Shown here one piece after another: positions 1-6,106 of a DNA stretch of 7,533 nt (position 1 is the stretch's first letter; every line of letters begins with the position of its first letter). The position numbers and the translations under genes are program-made. This DNA is from Planctomycetales bacterium (GTDB lineage: Bacteria; Planctomycetota; SBBH01): assembly GCA_005239795.1 (NCBI GenBank), contig SBBH01000259.1, positions 1 through 7,533 of the forward strand, in the 5' to 3' direction. Below the pieces are notes generated by a model. It worked only from the letters and a program-made list of their open reading frames with translations, was not told where the DNA came from and made no database searches.

Positions 1-2
1 AA

Positions 3-884
3 ATTCAACAGCTGACCCAGGAGGTCGCGCGCCTCCGGGCAGACCTTCAAACGCAGAAGGAGCAGTTGACCCAGACGGCGGCGGCCGAGCGCGCCCAGAA
101 AGCGGGTTTCGACGGCGTGGAACTGCATTACGCCCACGCCTATACGATGGCCTCGTTCCTGTCGGCCTTGAACACGCGGGGCGACGGTTACGGCGGCTCG
201 CGCGAAAACCGCCTGCGGCTTCCGCTTGAAGTCTACGGGGCAGTCCGCGCGGCTGTTTCCGATCGTTTTGCCGTCGGGTGTCGTTTTCTTGCCGATGAAA
301 TCATCCCCCAAGGAAATCGCGTCGAAGATGCGATCTTTTTCGGCGTCGCCTTCGCCAAGGCCGGCATGGACTACCTGTCTCTTTCTCGAGGCGGCAAGTT
401 CGAGGACGCCAAACAGCCTGATGTCGGCTGGGCGGCCTATCCCTACACGGGGCCGTCCGGCTACGAGTGCATGCCGGCGCACATTTCCGATCAGAAAGGG
501 CCTTTCGGGCGCAATGTCGAGCCCGCCCGGCGCATCCGCTGGGCGATCCGAGAGGCGGGATGCCAAACGCCGGTCGTCGTCTCGGGGGGGATCCAGAATT
601 TCGAGCAGGCCGAGTCGATCCTCGCGCGCGGGGAGGCAGATATCGTCGCGGCAGCGCGCCAGTCCCTGGCGGACCCCGACTGGTTCCTCAAAATCCGCTT
701 GGGGCGGGGCGGGGAGGTCCGCCGGTGCACCTTCACGAACTACTGCGAGGGGCTCGACCAGAAGCACAAGGTCGTCACCTGCAAATTGTGGGACCGGGAG
801 GGGCTGGGGGAGCCGGGCGTGGCCTTGACCGGCGACGGGAAACGCAGGCTCACCGCGCCCGCTTGGGATTTGAGCGTGAATTGA
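3..884 (+). CDS. NADH:flavin oxidoreductase (old yellow enzyme family), 5' partial
   Basis: This is the C-terminal 293 residues of an FMN-dependent TIM-barrel oxidoreductase. The frame is open to the left edge, so the true start is not visible; a TTG at 66 is in frame but an unlikely start, because the N-terminal half of the barrel would be missing. Counting from position 3, residues 34-45 hold the OYE-type active-site strand (AGFDGVELHYAH), followed by the family hallmark with YGGS and ENR, then a VVVSGGI strand and an ADIVAAARQSLADPDWF segment that matches the phosphate-binding end of the barrel. Near the C terminus C242, C248 and C260 stand where 2,4-dienoyl-CoA-reductase-like members hold a 4Fe-4S cluster, but the spacing is C-x5-C-x11-C and one cysteine is missing. 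No Fe-S/FAD-NAD module follows. The stop (882-884) lies just before the aminopeptidase. With a CoA ligase and tryptophan-degrading genes downstream, a role in 2-aminobenzoyl-CoA reduction is plausible but inferred. Residues 1-25 do not look like an OYE barrel (see findings). Confidence 0.88.
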   Translation: MQQLTQEVARLRADLQTQKEQLTQTAAAERAQKAGFDGVELHYAHAYTMASFLSALNTRGDGYGGSRENRLRLPLEVYGAVRAAVSDRFAVGCRFLADEIIPQGNRVEDAIFFGVAFAKAGMDYLSLSRGGKFEDAKQPDVGWAAYPYTGPSGYECMPAHISDQKGPFGRNVEPARRIRWAIREAGCQTPVVVSGGIQNFEQAESILARGEADIVAAARQSLADPDWFLKIRLGRGGEVRRCTFTNYCEGLDQKHKVVTCKLWDREGLGEPGVALTGDGKRRLTAPAWDLSVN

Positions 885-916
885 CGGCGCTCTCGACGCT
901 TTTTACAGTGCCGCTT

Positions 917-3490
917 GTGAAAAAGACGTCCGAGAGGGATCTCCTGACGCAAAAAGAGGCGCAAGCGCGCGCAGCTCAAATATGCAAAATCAGCTACGGA
1001 ATTTCTCTGGATCTCAAAAAAAGGGGAACCTGCTATCGGGGGGTCGTTTGGATTTCCTTTTCTTGCAAAGGGAGGACGGACACCTTCTTGGATTTTCGAG
1101 GCCGATCGATCCAGCGGTTCGAGGTCAACGGGAAATCGGTCAAGCCGATCTGGAAGGAGAACCGCCTCGCGCTTCCCAGGAAGCTTTTGAAGCCCGAAAA
1201 TTCCGTCCGGATCGAGTACGAGAATGAATACGACCACGAAGGGGTCGGCTTCCATCACTTCAAAGATCCTCAGGACGGCGAGGAATATCTCTACACCAAT
1301 TTTGAGCCGTTCGGGGCGCACCGTCTTTTCCCCTGCTTCGATCAGCCGGATCTCAAGGCGACCTATGACGTTTCGGTCACCGCTCCCTCCGATTGGGTCG
1401 TGATCGCCAATAGCCGGCGCGCCAAATCGGAACCGACCGCCAAGGGGTTCAAACGCCATACGTTCGAAACCACGAAGCCGTTCAGCACCTACTTGGCGGC
1501 GCTCATCGTCGGCCCCTATCGTGAATTTCGGAGCCAGTACAAGAAGATCCCGCTCGGCTTTTACTGCCGAAAGTCGCTCGCCCGGCATGTCGACCCGGAG
1601 GAGCTTTTCACGGTCACCCAACGGGGGTTCGATTTCTACACAAGGTTTTTCGATTTCCCCTACCCTTTCGGTAAGTACGACCAGGTCTTCGTCCCCGAAT
1701 TCAACGCCGGCGCCATGGAGAACGTGGGGGCCGTCACGCACTCGGAACATATGGTCTTTCGCGACCCCCCGACCGAGCTCCAAAGGCTGGGCCGGGCCGA
1801 GACGATCCTCCACGAAATGGCCCACATGTGGTTCGGGGACCTTGTCACCATGACATGGTGGAACGACCTCTGGCTCAACGAGAGCTTCGCCAGCTACATG
1901 GCCACCTTGTGCACGGCCGAGGCGACGCGATTCAAGAACGCCTGGCTCGTCTTTAATTCCGACATTAAGAACTGGGCCTATCGGGAGGATCAGCTGGTGA
2001 CGACCCACCCGATCGCGGGAGCGGTCCCCGACACCGACCAGACGCTTCTCAATTTCGACGGGATCACCTACGGCAAGGGGGCCTCGGTCCTGAAACAGCT
2101 CGTCGCCACGATCGGCATGAAGAGGTTTCGGGGCGGGATGCGTCATTATTTCAAAGCCTACGCCTTCGGGAACGCCACCTTGACGCAATTCTTGGACAGC
2201 CTCGAGAGAGGGTCTGGGCGGGACCTCCATCGGTGGGCCAAGCTGTGGCTTGAGACCTCCTCGCTCAACACGATCCGTGCGGCCTGCACGATCCGGAAGA
2301 AGCGATTGATGGAAATCCAGCTGGCCCAATCGGCCAACATCCGACACCCGACGCTCCGGCCGCACCATCTTGAAATCGCCGTGGGAAGGGAAGAGAGAGG
2401 GAAGCTTTGGGTGGAGTCGGTCCGCGCGCAGATCGACCGTGCGCAGGCGGTCATCCGCTTCCCTCGTCCCCGGCCTGTTCCCGCCTTTGTTTTTCCGAAC
2501 CACAACGATCACGCCTATGCGAAAGTGGCGCTCGATCCGGCGTCCCTCCGATGCGTTCAGGAGCACCTAGAGAAAATCGAAGACCCTCTTTTGCGCCAGC
2601 TCCTATGGCAGTCGCTTTGGAACATGACCCGCGATGCCGAGCTTTGCTCCACGGACTATCTGGCGCTCGTGCGCGCGAAGCTCCCCTGGGAAGGCGACAA
2701 GGAGCTGATCCAGTCGACCCTGGCCAGGGCGACGGAGGCGCTGGCCCGGTTCGTCCCCGATTCCGCGCGCCAAGCCGAGTCCCATGTCTTCTTCGAGTTT
2801 TCCCGTCGGAGCCTCGAAAAGGCCCCCCGGGGCGACCTTCAGAGGATCTGGGCCAGGGTTTGGATCCAATCGGCCGCCACGCCGGAGGACGTCGAGACCC
2901 TGGCGAGGTTCGCCGACGGCAGGCTCCCTGTGCGGGGTCTGGCGGTCGACCAGGAAATGCGCTGGGGGATCGCCGCGAAGTGCATGGCGTTCGCCCTGCC
3001 GGGCGCTCGCAAGCGGCTCGCGGCCCAGGAGAAACGCGATCGATCCGATCGGGGCGCGCGCGAGGCGCTCCGGGCCAAGATCTCGGCGCCCGATCCCCGC
3101 GTCAAGCGGGAGGCATGGCGAAAATTCCTGGGCCGGGGGTACGGCTCCTTGCATCTGACCTCCGCCGCGATGTCTGGCTTTCTCTGGTCTCACCAAAAGG
3201 AGATCTTGGCCCCGTATGCCGAGAGGTTCTTCCGCGAAATACCGGGCATCTTTCGAAAAAGGGAAACTGAGTTCGCCAGGAGCTTCTGCGCGCACCTCTT
3301 TCCCGATCACCTCATGGAGCCGGAAGTTCTCGCGCGGTCGGAAAAGCTCCTCGGGGATCTCAATGGATCGTTGCCTCTTCTCGTTCGGATTCTGCGCGCG
3401 CAGAATGACGACCTCGCGCGCGCCATCCGCTGCCGCGCGTTGGCGGCCGAGGGACCTCGAAAGCCCGGCCTGCAGCAGTCCACCCGCTGA
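917..3490 (+). CDS. pepN: M1-family zinc aminopeptidase (aminopeptidase N type)
   Basis: This 857-residue cytosolic-type metallopeptidase removes N-terminal amino acids from peptides. From the chosen start, the substrate-anchoring GAMEN motif is at residues 265-269, the zinc site HEMAH at 299-303, and the third ligand E322 follows 18 residues later inside LWLNESFA. Y385 in a TYGKGAS context is the expected transition-state tyrosine. The N-terminal beta-domain holds the typical segment with FPCFDQPDLKATY. The C-terminal ~400 residues fit the helical ERAP1-like domain, and the total length matches the ~850-residue PepN class. There is no signal peptide. The start is uncertain: GTG 917 was chosen because family similarity begins soon after it. 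GTG 908 and TTG 881 (which would overlap the upstream stop as TTGA) are alternatives, and none has a clear Shine-Dalgarno site. The open frame runs back to 467, but that stretch lies over the oxidoreductase gene and is a shadow. The gene may feed amino acids, including tryptophan, to the downstream pathway (inference). Confidence 0.95.
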   Translation: MKKTSERDLLTQKEAQARAAQICKISYGISLDLKKRGTCYRGVVWISFSCKGRTDTFLDFRGRSIQRFEVNGKSVKPIWKENRLALPRKLLKPENSVRIEYENEYDHEGVGFHHFKDPQDGEEYLYTNFEPFGAHRLFPCFDQPDLKATYDVSVTAPSDWVVIANSRRAKSEPTAKGFKRHTFETTKPFSTYLAALIVGPYREFRSQYKKIPLGFYCRKSLARHVDPEELFTVTQRGFDFYTRFFDFPYPFGKYDQVFVPEFNAGAMENVGAVTHSEHMVFRDPPTELQRLGRAETILHEMAHMWFGDLVTMTWWNDLWLNESFASYMATLCTAEATRFKNAWLVFNSDIKNWAYREDQLVTTHPIAGAVPDTDQTLLNFDGITYGKGASVLKQLVATIGMKRFRGGMRHYFKAYAFGNATLTQFLDSLERGSGRDLHRWAKLWLETSSLNTIRAACTIRKKRLMEIQLAQSANIRHPTLRPHHLEIAVGREERGKLWVESVRAQIDRAQAVIRFPRPRPVPAFVFPNHNDHAYAKVALDPASLRCVQEHLEKIEDPLLRQLLWQSLWNMTRDAELCSTDYLALVRAKLPWEGDKELIQSTLARATEALARFVPDSARQAESHVFFEFSRRSLEKAPRGDLQRIWARVWIQSAATPEDVETLARFADGRLPVRGLAVDQEMRWGIAAKCMAFALPGARKRLAAQEKRDRSDRGAREALRAKISAPDPRVKREAWRKFLGRGYGSLHLTSAAMSGFLWSHQKEILAPYAERFFREIPGIFRKRETEFARSFCAHLFPDHLMEPEVLARSEKLLGDLNGSLPLLVRILRAQNDDLARAIRCRALAAEGPRKPGLQQSTR

Positions 3491-3534
3491 TCTCTCTGGC
3501 CTGCCGCCCTGTTCGTTTTTAAAATCCCGGCTTC

Positions 3535-5079
3535 ATGTCCTTCGAGCTGCCGGAGCAGTTCAACATCGCCGATTACTTCCTGGACGCGCGCGTGCGCGAG
3601 GGTAAGGGGAACAAGACGGCTCTTGTCTGCGGCCGGCGCAAGCTTTCCTACCGCGAGGTCCAGGCCCTGGCCAACCGGTTCGGGAATGTCCTGGCGGGCC
3701 TCGGGGTGCGGCCCGAGGAGCGCGTCATCATCGCCCTTCCCGACATCCCCGAATGGGTGGGGGCGTTCTTCGGGATTTTGAAAATCGGCGCCGTCGTCGT
3801 GATGGTGAATCCCCAGTTGAAGCCCGATGAGATCGCCTATTTCTACGACTACACGGGGGCGTCCCTCGCCATCGTCCATGTCGAAACGCACGGCGCCTTT
3901 GCCGAGGCGGCCCGCGGCGCCAAGCGCCTCCGGAACCTCCTGGTGGTGGGGAAGGCTCCCGAAGGAACGTTGTCGTTCTCAGCCGAGGCTCTGCGCGCGA
4001 GCGACCGGCTCGAGACCTATCCCTCGCACCGGGACGACGCGGCGATCTGGCTTTTCTCGGGCGGCACCACGGGACGTCCCAAGGCCGTCGTGCAGACCCA
4101 TACGTCGTTCGCCAACACCGCCGACTGCTACGCCAAGGGGATCGTCGACTATCGCGAGGAGGATATCGTGATCTCGGTCCCCAAGCTGTATTTTGGGTAT
4201 GCGACGGGATGGAACCTGCTCTTCTCCTTTTGGGCCGGGGGGACCTCGGTAATTTTTCCCGAGCGTTGCACGGCCGACGTCCTCTTCGAGCAGATCAAGG
4301 CGCACCGCCCGACGATTCTTGTGAACGTCCCGACGATGGTGAATCAGATGGTGAGCCATCCGAAAGCTTCCGAGCAGGATCTCTCCTGCCTGCGGCTGTC
4401 AACCTCCGCGAGCGAGGCGCTTCCTGTAGAGCTCTATCAACGATGGAAAAAGGCTTTTGGCGTCGAACTCCTGGATGGACTCGGAACCGCCGAGATGTGG
4501 GGCATTTTCATCACGAACCGCCTGGGGGACGTGCGGCCGGGGACCCTGGGGCGTGTGGTCGAGGGGTTCGAGATCAAGGTTTGCGACGAGTCGGGGAACG
4601 AAGTCCCTCCCGGCGAGACGGGCACGCTCTGGGTGCGGGGGAATTCCCTCGCGATCGGCTACTGGCGCCAGAGGGAAAAGACCCGTTCGGCCTTTCGCGG
4701 GGAGTGGTATGTCACGGGGGACCTTGTGAGCCGCGACGAGGCGGGGTATGTCACCTTCTCTGGTCGCGGCGATGAGCTCCTCAAAGTCGGCGGCAAGTGG
4801 CTCTCTCCGGCCGAAGTGGAAAACTGCCTTCTCCAACACCCGGCCGTCAAGGAGTGCGCCGTGGTGGGGGTCAAGGATGCGGCGGGTTTGGTGAAACCCC
4901 ACGCCTACGTCGTCGCGCGCGAGAAGCCCCAGGGGCTGGGCGAGGTTTTGAAAGGGTTCGTGAGGGAAAAACTCCAGCCCTACAAATACCCTCGCGAGGT
5001 CGTCTTCCTGGACGTCCTTCCCCGCACGCACCTGGGGAAAGTGGACCGCGCGCGGCTCAGGAGAGGAGAAATTCTTTGA
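3535..5079 (+). CDS. Benzoate/2-aminobenzoate-CoA ligase family enzyme (AMP-forming)
   Basis: This is a 514-residue ANL-superfamily ligase that activates an aromatic acid with ATP and CoA through an acyl-adenylate. The opening LPEQFNIADYFLD segment and the pattern throughout resemble benzoate-CoA ligases. The phosphate-binding loop SGGTTGRPK is at residues 175-183 and the A5 motif DGLGTAEM at 314-321. The hinge motif GRGDELLKVGG is at 410-420, followed by LSPAEVE. The C-terminal catalytic lysine is K502 in HLGKVDR. In A5 the threonine that usually precedes the invariant glutamate is alanine (A319). The length is normal for the family. The ATG start lies 44 bp after the aminopeptidase stop and has only a weak ribosome site; no terminator is seen in that gap. 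Because the next two genes would produce anthranilate, 2-aminobenzoate is the most likely substrate. Benzoate or another aryl acid cannot be excluded from sequence alone. Confidence 0.9.
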   Translation: MSFELPEQFNIADYFLDARVREGKGNKTALVCGRRKLSYREVQALANRFGNVLAGLGVRPEERVIIALPDIPEWVGAFFGILKIGAVVVMVNPQLKPDEIAYFYDYTGASLAIVHVETHGAFAEAARGAKRLRNLLVVGKAPEGTLSFSAEALRASDRLETYPSHRDDAAIWLFSGGTTGRPKAVVQTHTSFANTADCYAKGIVDYREEDIVISVPKLYFGYATGWNLLFSFWAGGTSVIFPERCTADVLFEQIKAHRPTILVNVPTMVNQMVSHPKASEQDLSCLRLSTSASEALPVELYQRWKKAFGVELLDGLGTAEMWGIFITNRLGDVRPGTLGRVVEGFEIKVCDESGNEVPPGETGTLWVRGNSLAIGYWRQREKTRSAFRGEWYVTGDLVSRDEAGYVTFSGRGDELLKVGGKWLSPAEVENCLLQHPAVKECAVVGVKDAAGLVKPHAYVVAREKPQGLGEVLKGFVREKLQPYKYPREVVFLDVLPRTHLGKVDRARLRRGEIL

Positions 5080-5121
5080 GCCCTCAGCCCCCAGCCCCCA
5101 GTTGCCAGTCTCCAACTCCCC
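5080..5121 (+). repeat. Degenerate heptanucleotide repeat (GCCCCCA-like)
   Basis: Starting directly after the ligase stop codon, about six 7-bp units follow each other: GCCCTCA, GCCCCCA, GCCCCCA, GTTGCCA, GTCTCCA and ACTCCCC. The phase is kept, mostly as CA at every seventh position, while the other bases drift. This resembles the short tandem heptamer repeats known from intergenic DNA of some cyanobacteria and environmental genomes. Function is unknown. Confidence 0.8.
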
Positions 5122-5136
5122 ATCAAGCCGTCGGGG

Positions 5137-5196
5137 ACCAGTGCTTCGACACAGACGATTTTGCGTGTGCGCAAAATCGTCTGGCTCAGCACTGGT
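5137..5196 (+). repeat. Large two-part hairpin / inverted repeat upstream of the dioxygenase
   Basis: A 14-bp perfect stem (CAGACGATTTTGCG at 5152-5165 with its complement at 5170-5183) closes a TGTG loop. Outside it, after a 6/4-nt internal loop, ACCAGTGCT (5137-5145) pairs perfectly with AGCACTGGT (5188-5196). Together that is 23 paired bases in 60 nt. No T-run follows on either side, so it is not a classical intrinsic terminator. It could be a U-less terminator or RNA-stabilising structure between the ligase and the dioxygenase, a palindromic repeat element dispersed in the genome, or a leader element. It lies 103 nt before the dioxygenase start codon. Confidence 0.85.
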
Positions 5197-5259
5197 GGTA
5201 AGCGATGGCGCGCATGAGCATTCCAAACCACCCGAAAAATCGAGTGAGTCGAACCACCA

Positions 5260-5273
5260 GGGACCGGGGACCG
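5260..5273 (+). repeat. Short heptamer tandem (GGGACCG x2)
   Basis: Two perfect copies of GGGACCG are followed by a decayed third unit (GCGACTT). The tract lies between the large hairpin and the dioxygenase ribosome site. It shares the 7-bp period of the tracts at 5080 and 6143, though the unit sequence differs. Confidence 0.6.
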
Positions 5274-5290
5274 GCGACTTCTTTTCAATC

Positions 5291-5297
5291 GAGAGGG
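5291..5297 (+). promoter_or_regulatory. Ribosome binding site of the tryptophan 2,3-dioxygenase
   Basis: The purine-rich GAGAGGG lies just before the ATG at 5300. It is the clearest Shine-Dalgarno-like site in the window. It decides the start at 5300 over the in-frame TTG at 5102, which would add 66 residues translated from repeat and hairpin DNA. Confidence 0.7.
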
Positions 5298-5299
5298 TT

Positions 5300-6106
5300 A
5301 TGAAGCGATCAAGGCTGGTTACCTACAGCACGTACCTCAAGATCCCTCATCTCCTGTCGCTTCAGGAGCCGCGCACGAAGGCGCGCGACGAGATGCTTTT
5401 CATCTGCGTCCATCAGGCGTTCGAGATCTGGTTCAGGCTTTCCATTTTCGAGTTAGAGAAGGCCCGCGCGGCGATCGATGCCGATCGGCTTTCCGCAGCG
5501 GTCCATGCTCTCCGGCGTGTGACGACGATCTTGCGCACAGCGACACCGGCCTTCGAGGTGATCGAAACGATGCACCCCTACGATTTCTTGGAGTTCCGCG
5601 CAAAGCTTGAGCCCGCCAGCGGCTTCCAGAGCATCCAGTTCCGCGAGATGGAGTTTTTGTCCGGCCGCAAGGACCGACGGTATCTGACGGTCCTGGAGGC
5701 CTCGGGCCGGCGGGCCCTGAAGCGGCGCCTCGCGGAACCAACGCTCTGGGACGCCTATGTCGCCCTTCTCAAGCGACATCGCCTTCGCGTCGGAAGCGAT
5801 GCCGAGATTCTGAAGACTGCCGTGCAGATCATGGAACGCCCCGACCGGCATCCTCTGTGGGACATCACCGAGGCGCTGTTCGTCTACGACCAGGGCTTCC
5901 TGCAGTGGCGGATGCGCCATGTCCAGATGACCATGCGCATGATCGGGGAGAAGGCGGGGACCGGCCGCACCGGCGCCAAGGCGCTGGTGGGGGCCGGGTA
6001 CGATCCCCTGGGCCAGGCGGGGGGCGTCGCTTATCTCAAGACCACCCTCGCTAAGGTGTTCTTCCCCCTCTTGTGGGAAGCTCAGACGCAGTTGACGCGC
6101 CCATGA
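5300..6106 (+). CDS. kynA: Tryptophan 2,3-dioxygenase
   Basis: This 268-residue heme enzyme oxidises L-tryptophan to N-formylkynurenine, the first step of the kynurenine pathway. The N terminus carries the family segment TYSTYLKIPHLLSLQ and then DEMLFICVHQAFEIWF, whose H38 corresponds to the distal active-site histidine. R100 in DFLEFRAKLEPASGFQS is the expected substrate-carboxylate arginine. H207 in QWRMRHVQM is the proximal heme ligand. The glycine-rich active-site loop starts with G220-T221-G222, but its usual end (GV.YL) comes only at 242-246, about 16 residues later than in the family form GTGGSSGVxYL. A C-terminal FFPLLW segment follows as usual. The overall length is normal. The stop overlaps the start of the next gene (ATGA, 6103-6106), showing coupled expression with the kynureninase-like enzyme. 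A 220-bp leader with repeats and a hairpin separates it from the ligase, so it may have its own promoter, although no clear -35/-10 pair could be recognised. Confidence 0.93.
   Translation: MKRSRLVTYSTYLKIPHLLSLQEPRTKARDEMLFICVHQAFEIWFRLSIFELEKARAAIDADRLSAAVHALRRVTTILRTATPAFEVIETMHPYDFLEFRAKLEPASGFQSIQFREMEFLSGRKDRRYLTVLEASGRRALKRRLAEPTLWDAYVALLKRHRLRVGSDAEILKTAVQIMERPDRHPLWDITEALFVYDQGFLQWRMRHVQMTMRMIGEKAGTGRTGAKALVGAGYDPLGQAGGVAYLKTTLAKVFFPLLWEAQTQLTRP

Noticed and set aside
467..916. 5' extension of the aminopeptidase frame back to 467
   Set aside because: It overlaps the well-conserved oxidoreductase in another frame and translates to a low-complexity Arg/Gly/Pro-rich sequence; family similarity starts only after 917.
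740..2566. Long open frame (608 codons) on the minus strand
   Set aside because: It lies antisense to the aminopeptidase, whose GAMEN and HEMAH motifs prove the plus-strand frame. GC-rich codon use makes long stop-free antisense frames common, and the translation has no recognisable domain.
5137..5196. Classical intrinsic terminator after the ligase
   Set aside because: The stem is strong, but no T-run follows in either direction, so it is reported as a hairpin of unknown role rather than as a terminator.
4399..5226. Minus-strand frame of 275 codons across the ligase 3' end and the hairpin
   Set aside because: It is a shadow of the ligase coding region with no recognisable domain; its start lies in repeat-rich intergenic DNA.
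5080..5280. CRISPR array
   Set aside because: Repeats are only 7 bp, contiguous and degenerate, with no spacers and no cas genes nearby.
5102..5299. N-terminal extension of the dioxygenase from TTG 5102
   Set aside because: The extension would be translated from heptamer repeats and the hairpin. The ATG at 5300 has the best ribosome site in the window and matches the family N terminus.
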